DNA of 64,000 bases from Shewanella sediminis HAW-EB3 (GCF_000018025.1 NC_009831.1:3472001-3536000); one strand, 5' to 3'; counted from the first letter of the stretch, positions 28,864 through 39,322 are shown. The notes: generated from the letters alone by a model not told the origin. Numbers and translations: made by a program.

Positions 28864-30087
28864 TTATATCGTCTCTTTTCTTTCTGCCGCTTCACAAGCT
28901 GCGGCGGTAAAGAGTACATCTGTTGAGCTATTTAGCCCCGTTTCGGCAGAGTCCTGAATAACGCCGATAATGAAACCGACGGCAACCACTTGCATAGCAA
29001 CATCGTTTGAGATCCCAAATAGACTACACGCAAGAGGAATAAGCAGGAGTGAGCCCCCGGCAACCCCTGACGCACCACAGGCCGATACAGCTGCAACGAC
29101 ACTGAGTAAAATAGCGGTGAGAATATCGACTTGAATTCCCATAGTATGGACAGCCGCGAGAGTCAGAACGGTAATCGTGATAGCCGCCCCTCCCATGTTG
29201 ATCGTTGCGCCTAGTGGGATCGACACAGAATATGTATCTTCATGCAGCTCAAGCTTTTCACAAAGTGCCATATTCACCGGAATATTTGCCGCACTGGATC
29301 GAGTGAAAAACGCGGTAACACCACTCTCACGTAGACACGTCAATACTAACGGATATGGGTTTCGTCTTATTTTCAGGAAAACAATTAATGGATTCACGAC
29401 AAGCGCAATAATTGCCATCGCGCCGAGTAAAACCGCTAACAGTTGTCCATAACCTGCGATAGCCGAGAAGCCTGTTTTAGCAAATGTAGCTGCAACCAGC
29501 CCGAAAATACCGATAGGTGCTAATCGAATGATGAAACGAACCATCTGTGAAATACCATGACTCACATCGGCAAATACCTGTTTGGTTGAGTCGCTTGCAT
29601 GGTGAAGAGCCAAACCAAGGCCCACGCCCCAAGCCAGAATTCCGATGTAGTTACCGGTCATAACCGCATTAACCGGGTTATCGACTAACTTGAAGAGTAA
29701 AGTATGAATCACTTCACCAATCCCTTCCGGTGGCGTGGCCCCTTCAGCGCCCGTTGCCAGCACTAGAGTGATCGGGAAGGTAAAGCTGAGAAGTACAGCG
29801 GTCATCGCCGCTGCAAAGGTACCAAATAGATATAAGATAACGATTGGACGCATATTGGTCTTAGCGTTTTTTTTCTGATTTGCAATTGAAGCCGCGACTA
29901 AGATAAACACTAAGATAGGCGCAATTGCTTTTAAAGCTCCGACAAAAAGCTCACCCAAAAAGGCAACGCTATGTGCAGAATCTTTCGAAATTGTCGCCAG
30001 TGAAATACCAGCGATTATCCCAAATAGGATTTGCAGCACTAAGCTGCCATTAGCCAGTCTGGCTAATAAAGATTGTTTTTGATTCAT
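28864..30087 (-). CDS. sstT: Serine/threonine:sodium symporter SstT
   Basis: 407 residues from ATG 30087 (AGG 7 bases upstream); longer in-frame starts to 30141 lack a ribosome site. Dicarboxylate/amino acid:cation symporter family; imports serine and threonine with Na+. Motifs VRESGV-type ([29 protein letters not shown], in parts), [17 protein letters not shown] and [16 protein letters not shown] line the substrate path and align with E. coli SstT throughout. Single gene. Confidence 0.95.
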   Translation of the reverse strand: MNQKQSLLARLANGSLVLQILFGIIAGISLATISKDSAHSVAFLGELFVGALKAIAPILVFILVAASIANQKKNAKTNMRPIVILYLFGTFAAAMTAVLLSFTFPITLVLATGAEGATPPEGIGEVIHTLLFKLVDNPVNAVMTGNYIGILAWGVGLGLALHHASDSTKQVFADVSHGISQMVRFIIRLAPIGIFGLVAATFAKTGFSAIAGYGQLLAVLLGAMAIIALVVNPLIVFLKIRRNPYPLVLTCLRESGVTAFFTRSSAANIPVNMALCEKLELHEDTYSVSIPLGATINMGGAAITITVLTLAAVHTMGIQVDILTAILLSVVAAVSACGASGVAGGSLLLIPLACSLFGISNDVAMQVVAVGFIIGVIQDSAETGLNSSTDVLFTAAACEAAERKETI

Positions 30088-30488
30088 TGATTGGCCTGTC
30101 ATTATTATAATATGTTGCTTGTTAGCATCTGGCACCTTCAAAGCGGTGCCGTAAACTAATCGAAGAGATAAGTATAATTAATATTTCTTAACAAGATGTT
30201 TTAACTAAACTCACTTAAGATGTCTAGTAATAGCGTGGAAATAGCCGACTAAATTACCAGTTTGTAGCATAATGATAACAAGGTATATACCCAAGCCTGC
30301 TCACGAGGCTTTTTACCACAAATCCTAAACCTGTCAGATATTCAGTTTTGATCATAGATAATCGGGGCAGATGGCCCCATCAGAGCCTCAACACGTCACT
30401 CGCCCCAGCATCGAGAAGTCATTAGCCATAAAAGCCATGACTCCCAAGTTCCAGTCTTTGATTGCTGGAGCAAGTTAAAAATGAGCTC
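30088..30488. other. Intergenic region sstT/cheV
   Basis: 400 bases between the start of sstT and the end of cheV. It must contain the sstT promoter. I see no supported gene, RNA or clear terminator. Confidence 0.5.
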
Positions 30489-31376
30489 CTACTCCTTGGA
30501 CTCTGCGCCTCGTAACATAGCACTAATCAGCTCATGGGCATCAAATTTAGTTAACGCCTCATTCGCACCAACCTGATGAGCCTGACTTACGCTGATCTCA
30601 CTTGAGAGTGATGTATGCAAGATAATATAAGCTGAGTCCAACGCCGGCGTATTTTTTACTTCGAAAGCGAGTTCATAGCCGTCTAATCCTGGCATCTCAA
30701 TATCACTGACCAGCAGATCGATAGGCGTTCCCTCACTTGCTGCTTTCTCCATGATTGATAGCGCATCACGTCCATCAGAGGTCACTTGATAAGGAATATT
30801 GATACTATCGAGGGCATCAGACAGCTGCTTACGGGCAACCTTAGAGTCATCGACTAACAAAATACTCAGCGGCTTGAGTTTCTCACGTTGAACATCAGTC
30901 AAAATCGCGCGATTCATCTCAGGACTTGGTGGGAAGACCTTGGACAATAGTAGTTCAACATCGAGTAGTTGCACCAATTGGTCATCAAAGCGAGTCACCC
31001 CGGTCAAATAGGCATTGGGACCTAAATTATTTGGAGGAGACTCGATATCTCGCCAGTTACACTCAATAATTTTATCGATGGCACGAACTAAAAAACCGAT
31101 AACCATGCGTTGGCAGTCGGTGATGACGATATAACTCGATTTCAACTCTTCACTCGTAAGAGAAGGATAGCCAACCGCTGCAGCCATATCGATAACAGGA
31201 ATGGTATTACCACGAATAGTCGCAGCCCCTAAGATCGTAGGGTGAGACTGAGGTATTACACTTAAAGGAGTATAGGGAACAAGTTCCCGGATCTTTAGCG
31301 TGCCCAGGGCGAATAGTTGTCTCTGAGACAGACGAAAAAGCAATAAGCCTTGGGATTGGTTGGCCTTACTCTTCAT
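30489..31376 (-). CDS. cheV: Chemotaxis coupling protein CheV
   Basis: 295 residues: a CheW domain (about 10-155; LFALGTLKIRELV, ILGAATIRGNTIPVIDMA) fused to a receiver domain (about 170-290) with ILLVDDSKVAR and phospho-acceptor Asp in LLVSDIEMPGLDG. CheV links chemoreceptors to CheA and adapts signalling through phosphorylation. Stand-alone gene; no chemotaxis operon nearby. Confidence 0.95.
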   Translation of the reverse strand: MKSKANQSQGLLLFRLSQRQLFALGTLKIRELVPYTPLSVIPQSHPTILGAATIRGNTIPVIDMAAAVGYPSLTSEELKSSYIVITDCQRMVIGFLVRAIDKIIECNWRDIESPPNNLGPNAYLTGVTRFDDQLVQLLDVELLLSKVFPPSPEMNRAILTDVQREKLKPLSILLVDDSKVARKQLSDALDSINIPYQVTSDGRDALSIMEKAASEGTPIDLLVSDIEMPGLDGYELAFEVKNTPALDSAYIILHTSLSSEISVSQAHQVGANEALTKFDAHELISAMLRGAESKE

Positions 31377-31469
31377 TTTCGTACCAAATAAAATGTTAAT
31401 ATTAGTTGAAGTATAACCCTAACACAGCAAAAACAAGATGACGACGGTCAAAGGCTGGGCGAATAGTCA

Positions 31470-32993
31470 TTAAAGTTGTGATTCAAAAGGAAATAGCGAA
31501 ATGAAATCGGCCATAAACTTACGCCAGAACCCCGCACCGGGTTCAGAATGAAGCTTCACGCCCTTCAAATCATCAAACCATACAAGTTCTCCCTCTTCAA
31601 TATCTAATCTAAATGCAGACTCTTTGAGGCCTGCCTCGATCCCAGTGACAACGCCATTAGCAAATTCAGTCTGATGAAATATCATCCCCATTTCGGTATT
31701 TATCCAGGCCGATCTGGGATCGAAGTTAAATGAACCAACAAAGGTTGATTTTCTGTCTAAGATAAAGGTTTTAGCATGGAGGCTTGTGCGTGAACTTCCC
31801 ATCCATCCAGAGGGCTTATGCTCAGGATCGACTCTCACTTCAAAGATTTTAACCCCACCATCGAGTAGTGCCTTGCGGTATCCCTGATACCCGGCGTGAA
31901 CGGCCAGCACATCGGTAGCCGCCAGACTATTGGTGACCACAGTGATTGTTAAACCACCTTGGGATGCCGCGACCAGATCTTGAGTGCCTTGCGCCGTTGG
32001 CACAAAGTAGGGAGAAACAATCATCACCTCCTCTTCTGCACTTTCTAGAAATTTAGACAAATCAGAAAGTAGCCACAACTGTTCATCTTTTTTCTGAGCC
32101 TTCTGCGGTGGGTCATACACCACTTCAGCATTGCCCCAGTACCACTTCAGTTTTTGTTCCCTGAGCTCTTCTAAAAAGAGGCTCAACTCCAAACGCCCCA
32201 GATACTCACTCGACTCAAAGGCTAAGCGTTCGGCGCGATAGGACTCATCGGCATCGTTCAGCTCCTCTTCGGTAAAACTTTTGTCCGATAACGTTTCAAT
32301 AGGCACTGTGACCTTGGCATTCCAATACAGATCGAACTGATTAGAAACCTCGTCAACCGCCTCCCCTATCGCAAGCAGATCAAAATCACCAAAATCAACA
32401 TCTTCATTATTAGAGAAATATTCGTTGCCAATATTTCGTCCACCGACAATGGTCGCCGAATTATCCACGGTCAAAGACTTATTATGCATGCGATGATTCA
32501 TGCGCGAAAAACCGGTAATAAACTCGAGCCCTCTATACACTCTCGAAGATGAAGGGTTAAAAAGGCGGATATGAATATTGGGGTGCATCGAGAGCAACAT
32601 CAAACCATGATCTAACTCTTTGGTCGTCAAGTCGTCTAGCAAGATACGGACTCTGACCCCTCGTTCAGCCGCATCGAGCAGATGCCAAACGAGTAGCTTA
32701 CCCGTCTCATCCGGTCGATAAATATAATACTGTAAGTCTACGCTTGTACTTGCCGCGGTAATGATGGCCAGTCTTGCTATAAACGCGTCAAGCCCATTAG
32801 TCAAAGGGGCGACACCGGTTTGGGCAGGATGGTTAACGATGAGGGGGGCGGTAAATTGAACCAGATTGGCATTTGATGAAACTGGTAATTTATAGCTTGG
32901 CTCTTTATCACCAAAATCGGGTAAAGAGCCGCAGGCGGATAAGCACCCCAGACAAAAAATAGCGATCCAACAGGCAATGACTCTACTTTTCAT
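31470..32993 (-). CDS. Phospholipase D/cardiolipin synthase-like lipoprotein
   Basis: 507 residues. Begins with a lipoprotein signal (lipobox LSAC, lipidated Cys about 21). Two HKD active-site motifs: HNKSLTVDN and HAKTFILDR, each followed by G(G/S).N. Most like the ClsC (YmdC) type of cardiolipin synthase or related PLD lipoproteins; ClsC joins phosphatidylglycerol and phosphatidylethanolamine. Its usual partner YmdB is not adjacent. A 24-bp tandem repeat lies directly upstream. Confidence 0.85.
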   Translation of the reverse strand: MKSRVIACWIAIFCLGCLSACGSLPDFGDKEPSYKLPVSSNANLVQFTAPLIVNHPAQTGVAPLTNGLDAFIARLAIITAASTSVDLQYYIYRPDETGKLLVWHLLDAAERGVRVRILLDDLTTKELDHGLMLLSMHPNIHIRLFNPSSSRVYRGLEFITGFSRMNHRMHNKSLTVDNSATIVGGRNIGNEYFSNNEDVDFGDFDLLAIGEAVDEVSNQFDLYWNAKVTVPIETLSDKSFTEEELNDADESYRAERLAFESSEYLGRLELSLFLEELREQKLKWYWGNAEVVYDPPQKAQKKDEQLWLLSDLSKFLESAEEEVMIVSPYFVPTAQGTQDLVAASQGGLTITVVTNSLAATDVLAVHAGYQGYRKALLDGGVKIFEVRVDPEHKPSGWMGSSRTSLHAKTFILDRKSTFVGSFNFDPRSAWINTEMGMIFHQTEFANGVVTGIEAGLKESAFRLDIEEGELVWFDDLKGVKLHSEPGAGFWRKFMADFISLFPFESQL

Positions 32994-33002
32994 TCAATAC
33001 CT

Positions 33003-33050
33003 AGTTAGTCAAAAGTCTATTAATTAAGTTAGTCAAAAGTCTATTAATTA
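33003..33050. repeat. Perfect 24-bp tandem duplication
   Basis: Two identical 24-base units (33003-33026, 33027-33050; each contains TCAAAAGTCTATTAATTA) followed by degenerate copies of the TCAAAAGYCTA core to about 33090. It occupies the promoter/leader side of the PLD-family gene. Confidence 0.85.
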
Positions 33051-33144
33051 AAATCCTACCCATCAAAAGCCTACTCCTTAAAAACCTATTGGTCTTAACT
33101 TATCCTTGTCCTAGGTTATGCCATGAAGACGCGGTTAAAAAATG

Positions 33145-33615
33145 TTATTCCTGTAAAGCATAAAGCACGTCGAAAGCAAACTGGTCCCAACCTTCGGCGC
33201 TAAAAGCAATGTCCCTTGCGGCACGAACTTGACTAACGGCATGCAAAGGCGCAGCCCCATTCTCCATCAGGTAGTAAGCCATTAACAAGGCCGTTCTGTC
33301 TTTACCTGAGCGGCAGTGGATCATCACAGGCGTATTGTTAGCTTCACATTCACGAATAAAAGCCAACGCCTTAGGCAGTTGCTCGACACACAAGCCTAAG
33401 TCTTCATCTTTAGGCGGTACATTACTGGAAAAGGGGATACACGCATACGCCAAATCCGCCTGAGTAAATGCGTCAGGCTCACAAGCTTCGCCTCCATTTA
33501 CAGAGAGTATAGCCCCGATACCTGAACGTTTAATTTCATTCAGATCCCATGCTTCCTTATTAGGCCCACTGCGTCCAGCAATTTTGTCTTCAACTAACCA
33601 AAATAGATGCTGCAT
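33145..33615 (-). CDS. Dual-specificity/tyrosine phosphatase family protein
   Basis: 156 residues with the phosphatase P-loop HCRSGKDRT (Cys nucleophile and invariant Arg). The preceding Asp-bearing region (QADLAYACIPFSSNVPPKDED, in parts) fits the general-acid loop. Soluble, no signal peptide. Substrate unknown. Confidence 0.82.
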   Translation of the reverse strand: MQHLFWLVEDKIAGRSGPNKEAWDLNEIKRSGIGAILSVNGGEACEPDAFTQADLAYACIPFSSNVPPKDEDLGLCVEQLPKALAFIRECEANNTPVMIHCRSGKDRTALLMAYYLMENGAAPLHAVSQVRAARDIAFSAEGWDQFAFDVLYALQE

Positions 33616-33666
33616 AAATTCTACCTATAACAAATTGACTATTAATGACATTGATAAAAACATTTC

Positions 33667-33697
33667 AAATATAAGGTGGCGCTGCCACCCTATATTT
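33667..33697 (-). terminator. Stem-loop terminator after the DEAD-box gene
   Basis: AAATATA + GGTGGC, loop GCT, GCCACC + TATATTT with one mismatch, 11 bases beyond the stop. Confidence 0.7.
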
Positions 33698-33707
33698 AAC
33701 AAATAAA

Positions 33708-35006
33708 TCAGGGCTTTTTGGCCCACAGTTCGGCATTGGCCTTAGGGACTTTTTTTCGCTTTTTCTTACCCATACCTTCGGGTGCTGCCATAGGTTTTAT
33801 CTCTCTGGATGGGCAATCAAGCGGCGCTTCTTCAGAGGCTTCAAAACCAACAACTTGCTCTCTCTCTAACCTAAACTTATTCTTTTTCTCTATGATTTTG
33901 AAATGGTGGTATTCATCATGGGAAATTAAAGATAACGCCAGACCCGCCTCTCCGGCACGTCCACTTCGACCGATCCGATGCATATAATCGGCAGGACTTC
34001 TCGGCAACTCGTAATTAATCACAACCGGAAGCTTTTCAATATCTATACCACGCGCGGCAATATCTGTGGCGATTAGCACCCGGATCTCACCACTTTTGAA
34101 TCCTTCTAATACTCGGGTTCTTGCCCCCTGAGCCTTATCGCTATGAAAAACCTGCGCCGCAATGCCCAGTTTTTCCAGCTTTTGTTCCAAACGGTTACAG
34201 GTATTTTTGGCACTGGCAAAAACCAAGACTTGACGCCAATCATTCTCTTTAATCAGATGTGCCAGCAGAGCTGTCTTACTATTCCGGTTAACCGTATAAA
34301 CCTGTTGTGTCAGTGTACTCTTCTCTTCGCTTTGAAGCTGAACCTCTACAGGAGACGATAACAACTTGTCAGTCAGTATCTTAACTTCTTCGGGAAAGGT
34401 AGCCGAAAAGAGTAAAGTTTGCTTATGTTTAGGTAGTTTGGCCAGAATCTCCGTTAACTCTTCTTCGAAGCCCAGACTTAACATACGGTCCGCTTCGTCG
34501 AGCACTAAAGAGGTCACTTGCCCAAGCTTCACTGCATTGCTCGAAATTAGGTCAAGCAGGCGCCCTGGAGTCGCCACAAGAACATCCGCCCCGCCTCTCA
34601 ACGCAAGCATTTGGGTATTGGCTGAAACACCACCGAACACAGCCTCTACCTTTACTCTCGGTTTAATCAGTTTCGCATAACTCTTAAAGCTTTCGGCAAC
34701 TTGTTGAGCCAGCTCACGAGTAGGAACAAGCACTAATGTCCCAATCAGGTTTCCCTTCACAGAGGTGGATTGTTTTGATAACAGTCTTTGTATTAATGGC
34801 AATGCAAACGCAGCGGTCTTACCAGAACCTGTGATAGCGCCCGCTAACACATCTTTACCCTCCAAAACCGCAGCGATAGTTCCTGTCTGAACCAGTGTAG
34901 GAGTCACATACTCAAGTTCAGTTAAACGAGCCAGTAATTCAGGGATTAATCCTAGTTGTTCGAAGGTGGCGTTCTGTGATGTTTGTGAAGAGTGAGCTTG
35001 TGTCAT
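33708..35006 (-). CDS. DEAD-box ATP-dependent RNA helicase
   Basis: 432 residues. Q motif region (FEQLGLIPELLARL...PTLVQ), Walker A AITGSGKT, motif II VLDEADRML, motif III SAT, and C-terminal RecA-like domain with DIAARGID and HRIGRSGRAG are all present. Short lysine-rich tail (GKKKRKKVPKANAELWAKKP) for RNA contact. Belongs near RhlE/SrmB-type helicases for ribosome assembly or RNA decay; which one is not decidable by eye. Confidence 0.92.
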   Translation of the reverse strand: MTQAHSSQTSQNATFEQLGLIPELLARLTELEYVTPTLVQTGTIAAVLEGKDVLAGAITGSGKTAAFALPLIQRLLSKQSTSVKGNLIGTLVLVPTRELAQQVAESFKSYAKLIKPRVKVEAVFGGVSANTQMLALRGGADVLVATPGRLLDLISSNAVKLGQVTSLVLDEADRMLSLGFEEELTEILAKLPKHKQTLLFSATFPEEVKILTDKLLSSPVEVQLQSEEKSTLTQQVYTVNRNSKTALLAHLIKENDWRQVLVFASAKNTCNRLEQKLEKLGIAAQVFHSDKAQGARTRVLEGFKSGEIRVLIATDIAARGIDIEKLPVVINYELPRSPADYMHRIGRSGRAGEAGLALSLISHDEYHHFKIIEKKNKFRLEREQVVGFEASEEAPLDCPSREIKPMAAPEGMGKKKRKKVPKANAELWAKKP

Positions 35007-35145
35007 AGATTTGGGATGAGTGCCATAAAATAAATATGGCGCATATTCTACGCTAAATTCACCTATAAAGCTTATATTTTGCTGTTATCATGATTGGTTG
35101 AATGGGACACGGAGCAAACGTTAAGTGTTCATTGGCAGACCCGGA

Positions 35146-35760
35146 TTAAAACATAATAGTTTTCTGGTCAACATTACCTTCTAAGCCAAGCAGTTGTCGC
35201 TTCATCTCTATTCCATAGGCATAACCTGTCAGCTTGCCATTTTTTCCAATCACACGGTGACAAGGAATAATGATGGCAATACGATTTGCTCCATTTGCGG
35301 CGCCAACGGCCCTGACAGCTTTGGGTCTATTGATCTGCTGCGCTATATCGCTGTAACTACAATATTCGCCATGTTTGATCTCAAGCAATGCTTGCCAAAC
35401 TTGCCTCTGAAACTCCGTACCTTGAGGCGCTAATGACACAGAAAAAGTCTCGCGTGTGCCAGAAAAATACTCGCCAAGCTCGAGCTCCGTTTGGGACAGG
35501 TACCCTAAAGCCTCCAGATGCGAGGGGTGACTCTCATCTACCCATAATACCTCCTCGACCTCAGCCAGTCTTAAGTGACTCAAGCCATACTGATTTGCCT
35601 TAATGAGCAATTGACCGACCGGAGTTGCAAAGGTTTTCGATGCTAGCGGCACAACTTTATCTTTGCAGGGCAAGGAGACAAGTAAAGAGCCGGCTCCTTG
35701 AGTGCTACTGTGATTCTGAGTTGGGCGCAATCCAGTGTTGGTGTTATTTATTATTGTCAT
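35146..35760 (-). CDS. ogt: Methylated-DNA-protein-cysteine methyltransferase
   Basis: 204 residues from ATG at 35760, which overlaps the upstream stop as ATGA, so translation is coupled. Removes alkyl groups from O6-methylguanine by a suicide reaction on the Cys in IIPCHRVIGKNGKLTGYAYG. The Arg-finger region RAVGAANGANRIAI is intact. Paired with an Ada/AlkA fusion, giving a two-gene alkylation repair unit. Confidence 0.92.
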   Translation of the reverse strand: MTIINNTNTGLRPTQNHSSTQGAGSLLVSLPCKDKVVPLASKTFATPVGQLLIKANQYGLSHLRLAEVEEVLWVDESHPSHLEALGYLSQTELELGEYFSGTRETFSVSLAPQGTEFQRQVWQALLEIKHGEYCSYSDIAQQINRPKAVRAVGAANGANRIAIIIPCHRVIGKNGKLTGYAYGIEMKRQLLGLEGNVDQKTIMF

Positions 35761-37265
35761 GTCAGGTTCCATAGTTGAAAGGTTAAATAACTGCCCCAGG
35801 GCGTTGCCTGCTGACGAAGTGACTCTGTCAATGCACCATAATTCACTGGCTTACCCGTTTCCGCAGCGTCCACTGACAGCCTATCTAACTCATACATCTT
35901 CAGCACCTTCTTTTTAACGATCAGATCGGTACATAACAAAATGTTGGGGTCGCTTAACCCGCGCATTTTGGCATAGGCTACGGTCCAGGGACCTATCCCT
36001 TTAATGGTTAACCATTCATCAAGATCTGCATCCGGGTTGGTGGCCACATATAAACTAAAAGCATTGATCGCGGCTTTCCTTGCGCCAGGCATCTTAAGCT
36101 CATCCAAATTGGCTTTTGCAAGCTTATCTGGCGTAGGAAACATACGAAGCGTCCGACCCGACAGACTCAACTCCTCTCCATTGGCCTTTACCATGCAATT
36201 AAGCAATTTAGTGGCTTGAGTGACGCTGACCTGCTGCCCTAATATCGCCCTACAGCCAGCTTCGAATGCAGACCAGGTACCAGGTAACCTGAGCCCCTCT
36301 TTTATCTGGTTGCTTATAAGAGAGATTGATGCGAGCGAGCTCTGTATCTTATTCATATCAGCATCGAGGTCTAATAACCTGCGGATCTGCATGACAATAT
36401 CTTTAAGCTGTACTATGTCTTGAGTATCAGACAGATGGATAGTGACCTTGAATCTATTCTTTTCTGGATGGTGAACTGCTTCAAAAAAGCCTTTAGCTGA
36501 GCCTAATTGAAAAGTACGTCCATAGCTTAAGTCATTCAGCCACTCCATTCCATCAACCATTCTCAATTGATAAAATTCAGACAGATGACTCCAATTTAGT
36601 GGAGGCCGATATGATAATTGTAAGCTTAAACTGAGTCCTCTACCTGAGCCATTATCATTCACCGCGAGTGGTTGTGTATTACTTCTCTTTTTTCTTAGCT
36701 CTGTTGGCGTTAACTGTAATGTATCTTTGAATACTTCATTAAAACGCCTGATGCTGGTGTAGCCTGCAGCCAAGCCGACTTGAACCACAGGTAGATCTGT
36801 TTGATGCAATAATTGCTTTGCAAACATAAGTTGACGAAATTGCGCATATTGCTTAGGCGATGTCCCCAAATGCTTATTGAATAACTGACGTAAATATCGG
36901 CTACCGATCCCCAATCTTTCAGACAGAGCCTCTATACTCAATCCGTTATCACCAGACATAACACCAGCATCAATTAATCTCAACGCGCGCTCTATTGTTG
37001 TTTGTGTCCCTTTCCATGCAAATGAATCTGGGGCGCTATCGGGGCGGCAGCGCAGGCAGGGCCTTAATCCAGCATTAACGGCGCGAATTGCAGAGTCAAA
37101 ATACCTGACATTTTTCTCTTGTGGCGATACAGCAGGACATATAGGCCGACAAAAAATTCCCGTCGTGATCACACCAACAAAAAACTGGCCATCGAAACGG
37201 GGATCTTTTGATAGTCTCGCTTTACGGCAAGATTCAACGCTTAAGTTTTCGAGGTGATGGTCCAT
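35757..37265 (-). CDS. alkA: Ada-type sensor fused to AlkA 3-methyladenine glycosylase
   Basis: 502 residues in three parts. Residues 1-80: Ada zinc domain with four Cys ligands (39, 43, 70, 73), where methylphosphotriester repair and signalling take place. About 85-190: AraC-type helix-turn-helix (IEALSERLGIGSRYLRQLFNKHLG). About 205-502: AlkA glycosylase with the HhH motif LTIKGIGPWTVAYAKMRG and the likely catalytic Asp in LLCTDLIVKK. It should sense alkylation damage, activate its own operon, and excise alkylated bases. The Ada methyltransferase domain is supplied by the coupled downstream ogt. Confidence 0.9.
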   Translation of the reverse strand: MDHHLENLSVESCRKARLSKDPRFDGQFFVGVITTGIFCRPICPAVSPQEKNVRYFDSAIRAVNAGLRPCLRCRPDSAPDSFAWKGTQTTIERALRLIDAGVMSGDNGLSIEALSERLGIGSRYLRQLFNKHLGTSPKQYAQFRQLMFAKQLLHQTDLPVVQVGLAAGYTSIRRFNEVFKDTLQLTPTELRKKRSNTQPLAVNDNGSGRGLSLSLQLSYRPPLNWSHLSEFYQLRMVDGMEWLNDLSYGRTFQLGSAKGFFEAVHHPEKNRFKVTIHLSDTQDIVQLKDIVMQIRRLLDLDADMNKIQSSLASISLISNQIKEGLRLPGTWSAFEAGCRAILGQQVSVTQATKLLNCMVKANGEELSLSGRTLRMFPTPDKLAKANLDELKMPGARKAAINAFSLYVATNPDADLDEWLTIKGIGPWTVAYAKMRGLSDPNILLCTDLIVKKKVLKMYELDRLSVDAAETGKPVNYGALTESLRQQATPWGSYLTFQLWNLT

Positions 37266-37444
37266 GGTTAAGCCAGCCTGATCTGTAATTTTGAAACTAA
37301 TTAGGCCTTACTTTACTTAATAACGACTATCTAAACTAGCGGAAAACGGAACTCTATATAAATCAGCAATGTTAACCTAATGTTTTATTTTTAAGATATG
37401 CTAACAACAGTGTTAGCAAAATATAATAATCATTGAGAACATAG

Positions 37445-39274
37445 ATGTTTAAACGATTTGAATCTTGGGTCAATGCCCTGCCCTATGAAGAACCGGTACA
37501 ACCTCCGAAAGGGATATATGCATTTTGTCGGCATTACACCCGAGGATTTGAACTTCCTCTTATCCTCATGTCGATTTTAACCGCGACTTTAGCCATTTTA
37601 GAGGTATCACTATTTGGTTTCATGGGACAGTTGGTCGATATGCTCATCGCTAACGACCCTCAAACCTTATTTGAGAAAGAAGGTCAGAAGCTAATTGGAA
37701 TGACTGTTTTGGTATTAGTCATCATCCCCACTCTGGTTCTTCTGCATGCCTTAATTGTATATCAAGGACTGCTTGGCAATTATCCTATGTCAATCCGCTG
37801 GTTAGCGCATAGGTATCTGCTCAAACAGAGTGTCTCTTTCTACCAGAATGATTTTGCAGGAAGAATTGCGACCAAGGTCATGCAGACATCACTGGCAGTC
37901 AGGGAAACCGTGACAAAGCTATTAGATGTACTGGTATATATTTTGGTTTATTTCACTTCGATGGTCGTCATGATTGCGAATGCGGATCTAAGACTAATGG
38001 TCCCTATGCTGATCTGGCTGGGGTTATACATAAGCCTGCAATTCATGTTTTTACCTAAGCTAAAGAAGGTCTCTACTGAGCAAGCCGACGCCCGCTCAAC
38101 CATGACCGGGCGGATTGTAGACAGCTATACCAATATCACAACGGTAAAGCTGTTTTCCCACACACAAAAAGAAGCTGAATATGCTCGAGGCAGCATGAAA
38201 GTGTTTCTCAATACTGTTTATCGGCAAATGCGACTGGTTACAGGCATCAATGTCAGCGTGCAGATAATCAATTACCTTCTCGCATTTACTATAGCTGCGG
38301 TTTCTATTTGGTTATGGACGAGCAGCGCAATTACCGTAGGCGCTATCGCCATCGCAATCAGCCTGTCGCTTCGTCTAAATGGTATGTCGCAATGGATCAT
38401 GTGGGAAATCAGCTCATTGTTTGAAAACATCGGCACCGTGACCGATGGTATGAACACCTTATCTAAACCCACTGAAATTGAAGATTGTATCGATGCAAAG
38501 CCAATCACGGTTACCCAAGGATGTATCGATTTTGCCGATGTAAGTTTTCATTACGGCGAAAGCAGCGGGATCATAGATAATCTCAACCTGAATATCAAAG
38601 CCGGCGAAAAAGTTGGTCTGGTCGGTCGCTCCGGAGCAGGAAAGTCGACGCTGGTGAACTTGTTAATGCGCTTCTATGATGTCGAACAAGGTTCGATTCA
38701 AATAGACAAGCAAGATATTAAAAACGTACAACAAGACTCCTTGCGCGCGCATATAGGCATGGTGACACAAGACACCTCTCTTCTTCACCGCTCCGTTCGT
38801 GAAAATATTCTTTACGGCAATCCTGATGCAAGTGAAGATGAGTTACTCAAAGCGATAAAACATGCTCAAGCCTATGAGTTTATTCAAACTCTTAGTGACC
38901 CGGAAGGTAATCGAGGTTTGGATGCACAAGTTGGAGAACGCGGCGTCAAGCTATCCGGCGGTCAACGTCAACGTATCGCCATCGCCCGTGTCTTGCTGAA
39001 AAATGCCCCTATTCTCCTGCTCGATGAGGCCACATCAGCCCTGGATTCAGAAGTTGAAGCGGCCATTCAAGAGAGTTTGTATCAACTAATGGAAGGTAAG
39101 ACTGTGATTGCTATTGCCCACCGCTTATCGACAATTGCAGCAATGGACAGGCTTATTGTCATCGATGAGGGGAAAATTGTCGAACAGGGCTCTCATCATG
39201 AGTTAATTCAATCCGGTGGTATCTATGCTCAACTATGGGCGCATCAAACTGGAGGTTTTTTGGGGGTCGATTAA
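37445..39274 (+). CDS. ABC exporter, fused membrane and ATPase domains
   Basis: 609 residues. N-terminal transmembrane domain with six segments (about 35-325) and C-terminal ATPase with Walker A GRSGAGKST, signature LSGGQRQR, Walker B LLLDEATSALD and H-loop AHRLST. A half-transporter of the MsbA/multidrug exporter class that works as a dimer. Substrate unknown. Single gene with its own terminator. Confidence 0.9.
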   Translation: MFKRFESWVNALPYEEPVQPPKGIYAFCRHYTRGFELPLILMSILTATLAILEVSLFGFMGQLVDMLIANDPQTLFEKEGQKLIGMTVLVLVIIPTLVLLHALIVYQGLLGNYPMSIRWLAHRYLLKQSVSFYQNDFAGRIATKVMQTSLAVRETVTKLLDVLVYILVYFTSMVVMIANADLRLMVPMLIWLGLYISLQFMFLPKLKKVSTEQADARSTMTGRIVDSYTNITTVKLFSHTQKEAEYARGSMKVFLNTVYRQMRLVTGINVSVQIINYLLAFTIAAVSIWLWTSSAITVGAIAIAISLSLRLNGMSQWIMWEISSLFENIGTVTDGMNTLSKPTEIEDCIDAKPITVTQGCIDFADVSFHYGESSGIIDNLNLNIKAGEKVGLVGRSGAGKSTLVNLLMRFYDVEQGSIQIDKQDIKNVQQDSLRAHIGMVTQDTSLLHRSVRENILYGNPDASEDELLKAIKHAQAYEFIQTLSDPEGNRGLDAQVGERGVKLSGGQRQRIAIARVLLKNAPILLLDEATSALDSEVEAAIQESLYQLMEGKTVIAIAHRLSTIAAMDRLIVIDEGKIVEQGSHHELIQSGGIYAQLWAHQTGGFLGVD

Positions 39275-39294
39275 TCAGCCATTTATCTTTAAAG

Positions 39295-39322
39295 CTAAAA
39301 ACCACCTTTAGGGTGGTTTTTT
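39295..39322 (+). terminator. Terminator of the ABC exporter gene
   Basis: AAAACCACC, loop TTTAG, GGTGGTTTTTT. Confidence 0.9.
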
